Translations under genes and position numbers: made by a program
Notes under the pieces: generated by a model
What the model saw: only the letters and a program-made list of their open reading frames with translations
What the model was told of the DNA's origin: nothing
Database searches by the model: none
In this document: positions 1-10,505 of the stretch, piece by piece
How the letters are laid out: every line of letters begins with the position of its first letter
How positions within the stretch are numbered: the first letter of the stretch is position 1
Assembly: GCA_900312665.1 (NCBI GenBank)
Contig: ONZQ02000011.1
Location: 1,264,459-1,328,458, forward strand
Length of the DNA: 64,000 bases
Direction: 5' to 3'
Source: Cephalotrichum gorgonifer
Taxonomy: Eukaryota; Ascomycota; Sordariomycetes; Microascales; Microascaceae

Positions 1-1258
1 CGGCCTCAGGGGTCGCCTCGGTCTCCACCTTGACCTCAGCGTCCTCCTTAGCCTCGGGCTCCTCCTTAGTCTCGGCGGACTCATCCTTCTCCTCGGGAGC
101 TTCGGTATACGCATCGCGCATGACCTTGGCAGACGTGATGGGGCCAAACTCGGCGAACATCTGCCTCAGCTTGTCGTCATCAATCTCATCGTCAAGGTTC
201 TTGATGTAGAGGTTGACGCCCTGGTACTTGTTGGCCTTCTCCATGCGGGCGGCCTCGTACGACTTCCGGAGCTCCTCCTCGCGCTCGTGCTTCTTCTGGG
301 CCCTGCCGACGAACAGCTCCTGGCCGTGGAAGTCCTTTCCGTTGAGCTCCTCGACAGCCTTCCACGCGGCCTCGTGGCTGGTGAAGTTGACAAAGCCGAA
401 ACCACGGCTCTTGCCCTCCTGGTCACGAGCGAGGGTGGACGAGGTGATCTCGCCGTACGGGGTGAAGAGCTCGCGGAACTCCTCCTCGGTAGCCTCGGGG
501 TTGACATTTTTGACGTAGATGTTCGTGAAGTTGGCCTTCATCTCCTCAAACTTGGACTGGCGGTCCTTCTTGGGAATGTGATAGCCGACGTAAACCTTCT
601 TCTCGTTGAGAAGCATGCCGTTAACGTGCTTGATAGCCTGAGCGGCGGCCTCATCGGTCTCGTAGTGCACGAATCCGTACCCCTTGGAGAGGCCGTTCTC
701 GTCCTGAGCTACCTTGCAGCTCAGGATGTTGCCGAAGGCCGCGAAGGTATCGTGAAGGGCCTTGTTGTCGATGGCAACATCGAGGTTCTTGATGAAGACG
801 TTACCGTGACCAGTCTTGCGGAGGGCGGGATCGCGCTGAGACCACATGATCCGGCAAGGCCGGCCCTTGATGAGGGTATAGTTGAGCTCCTCCAGGGCCT
901 TCTCGCCGTCCGAGGTGGAGTTGTAGTTGACGTACGCGTATCCGAGCGAGCGGCGGGTCACGGCATCGCGGCAGACACGGATAGACGCAACAGATCCGAT
1001 CTGAGAGAAGAGCTCGAAGAGCATGGCCTCAGTGACGGAGGAATCGAGCTCACCAACGTAGAGCGAAGCGGACGCCTGAGGGTGGGGGGCGGCAGAGCCG
1101 GGGGTAGGCCCAGCGGTGTCAAGCTCCTCGCCCTGCTCGGCAGGGGTGACATCGGTGTTGATGGCGGGGGCACTCTTAGCCTCACCTCCGTTGATAGAGG
1201 TGTTGCCGAGATCAGCGGCGAGCTGGTCAACAGCGGCAGAAGCAGAAGGGGCGGCCAT
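1..1258 (-). CDS. PAB1: Poly(A)-binding protein, cytoplasmic/nuclear (partial, C-terminus outside window)
   Basis: Binds mRNA poly(A) tails and links them to translation and deadenylation control. The open frame from the ATG at 1258 runs without a stop or visible intron to the window edge, about 419 residues. Four RRMs are visible: RRM1 about 65-140, RRM2 153-228, RRM3 246-321, and RRM4 from 349. RNP1-type motifs such as SKGYGFVHYE (RRM2) and SRGFGFVNF (RRM3) are intact. From about residue 383 RRM4 is interrupted by a Glu/Lys-rich acidic stretch that is still running at the window edge. Such an insert is known from filamentous ascomycete PAB1 proteins. The C-terminal MLLE domain must lie outside. 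The N-terminal 60 residues are Ala/Pro-rich. The start is chosen because it is the first in-frame ATG before RRM1 and has an A at -3. The family assignment is firm. Confidence 0.95.
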   Translation of the reverse strand, partial: MAAPSASAAVDQLAADLGNTSINGGEAKSAPAINTDVTPAEQGEELDTAGPTPGSAAPHPQASASLYVGELDSSVTEAMLFELFSQIGSVASIRVCRDAVTRRSLGYAYVNYNSTSDGEKALEELNYTLIKGRPCRIMWSQRDPALRKTGHGNVFIKNLDVAIDNKALHDTFAAFGNILSCKVAQDENGLSKGYGFVHYETDEAAAQAIKHVNGMLLNEKKVYVGYHIPKKDRQSKFEEMKANFTNIYVKNVNPEATEEEFRELFTPYGEITSSTLARDQEGKSRGFGFVNFTSHEAAWKAVEELNGKDFHGQELFVGRAQKKHEREEELRKSYEAARMEKANKYQGVNLYIKNLDDEIDDDKLRQMFAEFGPITSAKVMRDAYTEAPEEKDESAETKEEPEAKEDAEVKVETEATPEA

Positions 1259-2844
1259 AATGTCGGTGGATGGGTGAGTGATGGGTATTTTCGTAGATAC
1301 GACTTCTTTCGGTATATGTGCAAGATCTTCTCTGTAAAGGCGGAAACGGTAGTTAGCACAATAAAATCAAGTCGGCCAGTGGTGTCGCCACGAAGTATAT
1401 AAACCTGGAGGCAAGCATCTTTGTGGATGCGGCACTTCAATGGATGCAACCAGGGGGGGGAGGGGGGAGCAAGTACATTCAAAGAAGACTCCTAGGCTAG
1501 TCGCAAAGAAAGCAGGACCAGCTGATGGGAAGATAATGAAGAATGGGCGATTCGACAAAGGTCAGCGACGAGAGGGACGAGGCTGGACGAAGCTGGTTCG
1601 AGTAATCGCACGGCGGGTGTACGACGGCTTGATGATCGTAGAATCGGGCTCCGTGGTTGTCGTGAATGCGAGCGAAGAAGGCAAAGTCCTCGGTGGAATG
1701 AGAAGAAGATGAAATTAGGATGGAACCGGGGGGTGGTTGAAAGGCGGTGGAGGGATGGAGTTTGGAATTTTCGGAGGAGAGGGTGGTGTGGGAGGTGGGT
1801 GTGGAAGGGAGGGGGGGGGCGTGTGCTTTTTTTTTTCGGGATTTTTTTTTAAGTTTTTGTAAGAGATGGCCGAGAACAGCAAAAAAGTACGAAGACTCCG
1901 TACTTCCGGTCTGATCCCGTTTTTTTTTTTTGTTTTATGGGTTGACGGGGGGGGGGTTTTGTTGCGATAAGTTGTTTGTGGGATTGTGGAGGAGGAAGAG
2001 AGGGACCGTCGCGAAGATTTTATCTTGCCTTTTCCTCCAGTCGCTTTCCCCCCAAAAATTATTTTTTTCCTCTTCTTCACTTCTTTCCTAATGCGGAGAG
2101 GAGTTTTTTTTGGCTTGAGTGGCGGTGGATGGTGGATGGGGGGTTCATCCCGGGGCTAGTAAATTCCCAAAAGTACTGGGTACATTCATTGGTGGGCGTT
2201 CTAGGCCTTCATAGGCCCCGAAATGTTCCAGGGCTTTCGGTACCTGTCACCTCTCCAAGTGTTGACACATGCCTGCCTCAGGCTGGGTGCCACTGCCGGA
2301 TCGCAACTTCCTCCTTGGAACCACTCATCTAATGAGGAAAGAGCGGCACAGTACTAAAGTGCGCAACAATAAACCACAAACCACAATACACCGTTAGCTC
2401 CCCACAGAATAAAGGTCAGCCGTCTCACCACCAAAAGCATGTCTGTCATTTTAGGCCATCATCACCTGAGCAAGAAAGTCACAATCTCCCAGCCCCACAA
2501 GTCAACAGAACATGAATCCAATCCTTGCTTCCCCCGCCACAGTGGCTGGCAAGCAAGATAAGGTCGTAGCACTTGTTAGGAGTACTGTAGTGCTAAACCA
2601 AGATGGGCTTAGAGTTTGATATATCCTCGAGGGCATCCGGAAGTCTGTGTTCCTCAGGGAGGAGTGTTTATTTTAAATGTCATAGTAGTTCTATATATTC
2701 ATACATGCTTTAAGATATCATCATGCAGCGAGTAAACAAACTCATGGGTAAAGACATATCAAGAACTCCATTGCTCCGTCCGCACATTCTTACCCCAAAC
2801 GACCTCAAGCGGCATCCCTCCCGGCCAGCCGATTCCCGGACTCT
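1259..2844. other. Intergenic: PAB1 upstream region / HUL5 downstream region
   Basis: No credible gene is seen. The half next to PAB1 is built of long homopolymer and low-complexity tracts: G runs around 1452-1466 and 1807-1818, T runs around 1829-1851, 1919-1931 and 2062-2069. Read on the minus strand these give pyrimidine- and A-rich stretches, typical of promoters and long 5' UTRs of highly expressed fungal genes. The half next to HUL5 is plain AT-richer sequence. Short open frames here have no family features. Confidence 0.5.
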
Positions 2845-5800
2845 TCAGCTCAAGTCGAAGCCGGCCCCTGATGACACGGCTAGCAGAAGCTTCTCCCTCA
2901 GCGTCCTCTCGTTTTTGTAGAGCGGCAGCTTGAGCAGGTTGACACACGTGCTGGCACTCGGCAGCCGATCCTCCTCCGATCCCCCATCGCGGATCGAGAA
3001 TTGCGGGCTGAGCTGTGAGAATCCCAGAAGCGGTGCCCTTGGCGTCGACGTGACAAACTTCAGCACCTCGCGCCTCTCCTCGTCCTTCAGGCTTGCCATT
3101 ACCCGCCAGAACATGCGGACGGTGTCATGCTCGAGCCCGTCGTCCCCGATGACATAGAGTCCGCCGTAGACGGTGTTTCGCCGTAGATCCTCCAGGTCGA
3201 TCTCACTGGAATCCCCGCCGACGAGACGCTGGAGCTCGACCTGGTTGAACATGGAGAGCCAGGAGGGGTCGATGACGGAGCGGAGGCCGTGGATGAAGGC
3301 GTTTGTCTGCACCGCCGGCTGGACTACGAGCCTATGCCTCGCCACGGAGGAGATGAAGAGGAGGCGGTTATCGTTCGTGACTTTCGTCTTGTCGCCGTCC
3401 TTGACGAGGTTCCTCGTCACCAGGAACTTCTCCGAGTCCCGACCGAACGAGGCCTCGTCGTCGATGGTGAAGTACATGTCCCAGTCGGAGACGTCCCCGG
3501 GCTCGTTCTTCAACTTCATCAAGCCCTTGTAGAGTTCCTCGTCGAGGTCCCGCAGGTCGTTCACCGTCCCGCGGTACCGGTTCTGCTCGCCCGCCATCCG
3601 CCACTTCATCAGGAAGAACCCAGCGAAGGTGATGTCAACCAGGATCCCCTCGTAAACACACTTTCCAACCAGCCGCCCAAGGAACTCGTACACATTCAGG
3701 GCCATCCTTCTCTCTGCCTCCACGGCTTCCCTCTCCGTGTCGTCGAAGCATCGCGCTGTCCTCTCACGGAACCATTCCGTGACGGACGGGTTGGGGTAGT
3801 AGATGCCTTCTGAGTTCTTCGAGAACCAGGTGTCCTCTTCCTCAAACGCATCTTTGATAACTGACATGAGGAACTCCTTCGTGACGCCTCCCCCGTCGAT
3901 CCCGGCCTCCACTTCGCCGAAGCGGTCGACGAAGGTGATGTTAATGGGCTCCTTTATGCCGCTACCCAAGCGGTAGAACTGGTCAAAGGCGTCCAACAGC
4001 ACCCTATCCCGCCTAATGCTGGCGCTGTGCCTCCCCAGGCGATCTATGCCCGTCTGCGTCACCCGTTGCTGGAGTCGCCATAGGTCCGCCTCCACGAGCC
4101 CCTCCCGGCGCCTCATCTTGTCTAGGTGGATAAACTGCTTGAAGATCTTGACCCTCGTTTCGAACGGGACAACAAAGGGCATGTGCTTCAAGATTTCAAG
4201 CCTCGGCCCTATCTTGGCCAGATAACGCTCCCGGTTCTTCTTCGCCAGCTCGCGAAGGGTCTTCTGGCGCCTGGCTTGGAACTGATTGCGCGACGGCTGC
4301 GCGTACATGTCAGACATATCCTCGTCGGAGGACTCGTCGGACTCGTCGTCCGCCTCCTGTTGCCGTTGAAGCTCCTCGACGACGCCGGCGATGAAGCCCT
4401 CCATGTTAAACCGGGACGTCATGAGCCAGTGGCCGGATGGGAGGAACTGCAGCCTCGAGTCTCGCTCGTACAGCAACTGCATGGCCGTCGTGATGATGTT
4501 TTTCAGCCCGTCGAGGTCGAGTCGTGTCGTCGCCGCCATGGACAGACCCAGACGCTTGATCTCGGCAGATTCCGTCGTGAAGGCTGAGGATGGTAATATC
4601 GCGTTCGTGTCGTGGTAGAGGGCGAAGGAAAAGTTCTTCAGAAATACGGTGAGGTTCTTGATGGCCTCTAGCGACAGACAGCACGTCTGTATGCGAGAGG
4701 TGCGGCTCGACGCTCGCGACAAGGTAGGCCTAATGGCACCGAGGAAGTCGTCGTCGTCGGCCAGCCGGAGGACGAAGATGTACAGGTCAAGAAAGAGGAG
4801 TAGCACGCGCCACTCGGAGTCACCATCGTGGGCCTGAGACCCTGGCTGCTGTGAAAGATAGGTCTTCAAGATGTGGAGCGGGGCCCTCGTATCGTTCCAC
4901 CCCTGGAAGAAAATGTGTGATTTGGAGACGGACTGCCACAGCCAGTGGAGAGCAGGCACTGTCTCGCCGTTGGAAGACGGGAGATCGCTCAGATAGAGGC
5001 GCATCCGTATGGTGTCGCTCTGTTCGGGGAAGTAGCTTAGGAGGGCTAGGAGATAGCCACTTAGCAGCGTCACCGTCCCCGTTGTCTCGGCAGCATCGCG
5101 TTGTCTAATGAAGATAGTGTCAGTGCCCATTTAACTACCCATTTAACCGCTCAGGGGGGCCTAGTTCAGACTTACTCTGAGAGTTGGCGCAGAATGTTCT
5201 TGATCGAATCGGTACTGACGAGGGACTGCAGCTGTGTCTTGACGTAGCTCGGAAGTGGACCAGCGGAAGATTCGTCGCTACCCTCACGCATGTTGTCATA
5301 TGAGTCTTCACGATCGGCCGACACAGCCAAGCGAGGTCTGATCTCCTTCCCCAGGCTTGATAACAGGATATATAGTGGAGCCAATATCGTTTCCGTCCTA
5401 TATCCGGTGGCGGTAGAGTAGAGCTGTATAAGGTGGGCCAGGAGCCAGAGAAGGCTGTCGGCGGAGGAGGCATCCCTCAGGGCTCGGGGAACGTCGTCGG
5501 TGATGACGGCGGTGAGGTCGTCAAGGTTGAGTAGCGCTAAGAATTGCGGGCAGTTTTGTTCGAAGAGAGCTATATTCGCGGTAGATAGGAACTCGAAGGC
5601 GAATGCTCGGTAAGCATTGCGACGTATGTTGGAGGCAGGGGGGGCATCTATAGGCGTGAGGTCAGACATTCCGAGGTCACCGGCCCCCGAGGTCTGCCCT
5701 CGGTAGCATCACGAGGGTAAAACTCACCCGGTAACGAGCGTAGGGCATCGAATGGTGCTAGAACTGCTCGTACGGTAGCTGTAGACCAGAGAGGACTCAG

Positions 5801-6448
5801 GGTGGCCGTCGCCGATAGTCGACCCAGTAGCTCGAAAAGACGGTCTGCAGTCTTCTCAACCAATACAACACTAGGAAACTCTCGTACGATTGACGTTCCA
5901 ATCTCCAAATATGACGTTGTATCCGGGAGGGTATCGGTACGGAGGGCTTTGTCGAGGACATCGAGAATATCGCCTAAGAACTGGACGATGCGGGAGGAGG
6001 GTTGCATGGACAGCAGTCCCACACCCACGACTTCCAGGTCGGCGCACAGTCTCGATAATCGGTCGATATCTTGCTCATTCGCCAGCCTGAAAGCCCATAT
6101 GAGGTGGGGAAGTGCCCGGCCGACCCGCTCCGCAACATCCGCCTTGAGCGCCGTGGTGGCGGTCTCCTCGTAGATAGCATCGAACTGGGCGCGGCGCAGC
6201 TGTCTCGCCTCGGCCCGCGAGACACTCCCCCGGTAGACACGCTGGATCTTCTTTGCAGCCTGCAGCCTCTCCCTCTCCACCTGTCGTTGCTGACGTTCAG
6301 CCTGGGCGCGAAAGACGGTCCGGCTTGGGTCGCCTGGGCGGTTCCATGACGATGACGACAGCGCGAAGGGGTTCGGGTTGGTGGGTTGTCCGCTAAGGTT
6401 GACGTTTCTCGGGCGGCGAGAGGAGCCGGTGAAGGTGGTAAAGTTCAT
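2845..6448 (-). CDS. HUL5: HECT-type E3 ubiquitin-protein ligase, HUL5/UBE3C type
   Basis: Transfers ubiquitin through a HECT thioester cysteine. The yeast HUL5/UBE3C family extends chains on proteasome-bound and misfolded proteins. Three exons: 6448-5728, 5647-5176 and 5104-2845. Introns of 80 and 71 nt have GTGAGT and GTAAGT donors and clean AG acceptors. Joined length is 1150 aa, close to the family size. The start MNFTTFTGSSRRPRNVNLSG is the characteristic N-terminus of this family. An IQ-type segment (AAKKIQRVYRG) lies at about 64-86. An acidic Ser/Asp stretch (DDESDESSDEDMSD) precedes the C-terminal half. The HECT domain fills roughly the last 370 residues, with the catalytic Cys at about 1118 in STCVNLLKLP and the usual short C-terminal tail. 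Nothing is missing or broken. Confidence 0.95.
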
Positions 6449-7316
6449 GGCTCATGCTTTTTTGTCGGTCTTAGTCGGGGGTTGGACTTGAGACGAAACG
6501 GGACGACGGGTGGTGGTGGTGGTGGTGGTGGTGGTGTTAAATCAGGTCGGAGGAGGGGTGGTTTGTGTCCAGCCGCTACGTGCTTGGGCTTTGAGCTCTC
6601 GGAGCTTAGCCCCACCGGAGATTAGGCACGGTACAAGAGAACGAGGAGCTTCGTGGTTACCCCTACGGGATGGCCGGACCGGACGCATGGGAGCCTTAAT
6701 AATACAAGTACACCAAACACAACTTCTTACAAGTCTCCCTCAACAAGGGGCGACCGTGAAGATATAATACCCAGACCTTTGCGAAATGCGTGGAAATGCG
6801 TGGAACAGCGGTGGCGAGCGCGGGGCAGCTTCTAGACTCGAGATTCCAGTTCTTCGGTTGCTACATGTACGAGTACACTCATCGTCGTACTCCAGGTCGT
6901 AGTTTCCGCGCAGGATGATCTCGTCACAGGAAGGTGCAAGCACGAGTACAAGTAGTTACATGCACAAACACGAAGGGAATACAACATAGAAGGCAGAGTA
7001 TGCGCATGGACTCTCTCCGCGCATCCGCGAAGTAATACAGTGAGCAAGTACTCGCAATGACTTATCTCCATCTCCCATTTACACCCTCCAAATCAATTTT
7101 TATATCATTCTTTTCTTACATGTGCAAGTACATAATGTAGGTTAGCTCGGCTCTGGCCCAAGCTATATACAAGTACAAGTAGTCAACACCAGCCCAACAA
7201 TCAACACTTCCGGCTCAAGCTTCCGGCTCCCGGCCCGATATCTGAGCGGCGCGGACTCCAACTTCGATTTAGGTAGACTGCTACATCACATCACATCACA
7301 CCGCATCACTGACCGC
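6449..7316. other. Intergenic: HUL5 promoter and GH125 3' flank
   Basis: No gene seen. A GGT trinucleotide microsatellite lies at about 6509-6537, 60 bp upstream of the HUL5 start. The stretch 6700-7200 repeats short words of the type tacaagtaca and acatgtac on both strands, without a clear unit. Short open frames here look random. Confidence 0.4.
6509..6537. repeat. (GGT)n microsatellite
   Basis: Nine or so uninterrupted GGT units upstream of the HUL5 start codon. Seen directly. No coding role is apparent. Confidence 0.85.
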
Positions 7317-9111
7317 CTACTGGTAACGCAGTCGTAGGAGATGCGGCTTCCTCTCCCTAACATCTAGGATCATCTGTCCAAACAATCCATTGGCCCACGC
7401 GAACCTACCCCGATTCATGTCAGCTTTCCCGGATATAAGCTCGGGCAACTCAACGGACGACTCACCATGACCTCGTCCACTTCTTCTCATCGTGTGAATT
7501 GACCGACTCGTGTATCAACCCGAGACTACTCGTCGACGACAACAACTGTCGGATCCCTTTCTCAATCTCCGTGTCGTCGTCCGATGTCAAGAGCTGCACG
7601 AGGAGCCCCATCGGCCACGCCATTCCGGGCCCGATATGCGGCCCGCCGGTGGCGTTGAGAACGGGCCCGAACATAAAGTAGGGGTTCTCGGTGCTCAGGA
7701 TAAAGCGCCTCGTGTTCTGGTAGACCGGGTCGTCTCTATCGAGATAGCCCAGCATCGGCGCGCTGAGCAGGCTCGGTATGTTGGCGTCGTCCTGTTCCAA
7801 GCGTCAGCTCCGCTGTTCATGCCTACCCCTTGCCAATAGATCGTTCCCCCGTCTTGCTCTCACGCCTCGTACGCGTACCATTAGATTATGGCTCCCAAAC
7901 CCATCCACCTCATACGCGTACATCTCCCCAAACTCCCTATGCTCGACCCGCCCGTACTTCTCAATCCCGACCCTCACAACTTCTGCAAACCCCCTCATTG
8001 TGTCCGCGGTGCCACCGTCCAGCTCCACCATGATGTCCGCGCACGCATCCAGGTACCTCGCGAACATCATGTTCGCCGGCACGAACAGCTGGAACACGCA
8101 CGCGTCGTCCGACGGCCTGAAGAAGCTCCTGACGATGCCCGTGTCGGCCCTCACCGGCGCGCCCGCCCCCTCGTTCGACGTCGTCTCCGACGCCTTGTTC
8201 GACTTCCTCTCGAACAGGAACGGCGACCTATTGAGCGTCCCGTCCGAGGCGTACGTGCCCCGCAGCAGTTCCGATGTTGTGTTCATGATGACGGCCACCG
8301 TCGAGGCCCACGCGCCCCCCGGCCGCCCGAAGAAGGCCGCGTCGCCCGTCCGCGAGAAGTAGTCGTGCGAGAGCTGGAGGAAGGCGGCGAGGGAGTCGAG
8401 CTCGTACTTGCACTCGAAGACGACGGACTTTGAGAACCGCGGGACGACGAAGTCGGTGGCAGCCCAGGAGTTGTACTCGGGCTCTAGGCCCGACTCGGGC
8501 GGCGGCTGGAAGGCGTTGCAGTGGGGCGACTGGCGGATGTATCTCCCCTGGAGGTTGATCGCCCCGCGGAAGAGCGACGCGAGGGAGTCCGGGGACGGGT
8601 CGGCGCGGAGGAGGGGCTTGTAGCTCTGGAGTTGGTTGGCGCTATCGCGGAGCCACATCGCGTTGATATCCCCGGTTCTGATAAATGTCAACTGTAATAG
8701 GGGGTGTGAGCACGGGTGGTTTTGCTAAACAGGGGTAGTTCCTTGGGGGGGTCGTCGCTGCGCCTTGGCGGGACGGTTCCTCACCTCTTCGTCCGGATCT
8801 TCCTCCCCGAAACCTTTCCATGATATTGTAGTGTCAAGAGTGTTGGGAAAGGTGTTCTCAAAGAGGCGAAACAAGTCAGGGTCGACAATCTCCGTCTTCA
8901 TCTCCTCGATCACGGCCTCGACCTCGGGGACGGCGAACGTTCGACATCTCGTCTCGGGCCGCTGGTACGCCAGGGAATATTTCCCCTCAGACAGGGGCGG
9001 GTTCACGTTTCCAGAGGCCTGTTCATACTTCGGGCAGTCCGCTGGAATGGCCGTCGCGACCGAAGCCGAGAGAATGACAGCGAATATTAGGCCGGACATG
9101 GAGAGGGCCAT
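7317..9111 (-). CDS. Secreted exo-alpha-1,6-mannosidase, glycoside hydrolase family 125
   Basis: GH125 enzymes remove terminal alpha-1,6-linked mannose, metal-independently and with inversion. Four exons: 9111-8785, 8691-7879, 7791-7466 and 7404-7317. The introns are 93, 87 and 61 nt with GTGAGG, GTACGC and GTGAGT donors. Joined length is 517 aa, normal for the family. Residues 1-22 (MALSMSGLIFAVILSASVATA) form a signal peptide. The family hallmark TGDINAMWLRDSANQL opens exon 2, followed by QSPHCNAFQ. Exon 3 begins DDANIPSLLSAP, and the GGPHIGPGMAWPMGL segment lies near its middle; both are conserved in GH125. The gene is divergent from the GH92 mannosidase about 1.4 kb away, which supports a shared role in mannan or N-glycan breakdown. 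The last 28 residues come from a short fourth exon that a naive gene caller would miss. Confidence 0.92.
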
Positions 9112-10505
9112 CGTCGTTTACCCAGAGCCGGAGGAGTAGACATTCGACCACAGTCGCGTGGCTAGCATCTTCCGTTCTTTAAGACGGATGTCACGTCTCA
9201 GGAGGTACTTCTCATGTCATATGTCGATTACAGATGGTTTACACAACGTCTTTGAGCGTCGCGTAGAGCGGGGTCTAGAAGATATGTATAGATATATAGC
9301 AGCCGTATGGGCCTGGCGCCCGCGCGGCGATCCGGGAGCGAGCCCCTCACGGAGTGACGGAGCACGGGGATAATTATACCTTATTTCTAATATATCCGAT
9401 CTTCACCATGCATAAAATGTCCGCTTTTACTTGTATAAATACCCAGCGTAGCAATATCTGGCTGTTCCCGCGTATTTATCCACCAAGGGAACACGCTGTC
9501 CAAGTCAGCCGGCCACCGAGACCACAACACCACACGGAACGCGAGACTGACTTACACACACCGACGATCGAGGCATCTCGGTGCGTGGTCAGAGTCAGTC
9601 CTTAATCATTGTATATATAAACAAAGGCCTCAATACGGTAATTTTATTAATCCCATGAGATTAGAACAGGTCAAGTAATGTAATACAAGCAAGTCGAGAA
9701 TCGGAAATAAGATGTCAGAAGCGTCGGAGGCCAGAAGTCTCCCGCATTTGCCAAGACAATATATCTGTCCCAGTCCAACTATGATGCTGCATTATATATC
9801 GAATTCATCGTTCAAATGGTCCTGCATACATGTAACCCTCCGTCATTCTGCCGATTTCCTAGGTATAGTATGAGCTGGATGAAACCCTTCTTCCCCAGAA
9901 TGGATGAAGAGCTAGCTGTAGATTACATCTGTCTTTCCTTTTACCCTTTATCCCGGCGTTGTTCTTCTGGTAAATGTCGGCAGCGATCTTGAACTTCCTT
10001 CCATTCGTAACTTCCCCATTTTGGTTTTGTTTTAGTTTTGTTTTCTCGTTTTCCCTTTAAAGGTGTTTTGAACTAGATTCACTCGCTCTTCTCCCACACA
10101 TACTCTGAGGAGCCCATTTGTCTCTGGCTTTCATGAGTTGGGAGCTAACGGCCCAAAGAGAGCTCATGAGATCGGCTTCGTGCTCCTGCTAGTTGCGACT
10201 CCGGGGCACCCCCTGGGAACTCAATCCTCTGGAACCGGGCCGTGCGCTCTTGCTCTCGCCTGGGACGTACGCAATTCTTGCTTAAGTCCATTCTACTTGC
10301 GGCTCCATAGGCCTGCAGAGACAGTCGCAAGCGGCCCTCTCGTCACCGCCATACTCCCAAATCGACCCACGAGTCACATAGGAGGAGAAGCACGTAGAGG
10401 CATAGAACGCCCAACTCTCCCGGGGCCAAGTACCCGTGGAAGGAGGCCCTCACCGGTCTGCGCGTCGAAATCGGAACACTCGACTTACACGGCCTCTACG
10501 ATAAC
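9112..10505. promoter_or_regulatory. Divergent promoter region between GH125 and GH92 mannosidases
   Basis: Non-coding spacer shared by the two mannosidase genes. It contains matches to the CreA/Cre1 consensus SYGGRG, for example GCGGGG at 9268-9273 and CCGGGG at 10201-10206 and 10420-10425. The consensus is degenerate, and this number is not clearly above chance in 1.4 kb. The 9600-10080 part is AT-rich. No gene is seen in it. Confidence 0.4.

Noticed and set aside
287..1402. 371-codon open frame antisense to the poly(A)-binding protein
   Set aside because: Lies across the intact RRM-coding frame. Its Leu/Val/Glu-rich composition is the reverse-complement shadow of GC-rich codons; no domain.
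9112..10505. CreA-type sites as evidence of carbon repression of the mannosidases
   Set aside because: SYGGRG is expected about once per 250 bp on two strands; the number seen is not above chance.
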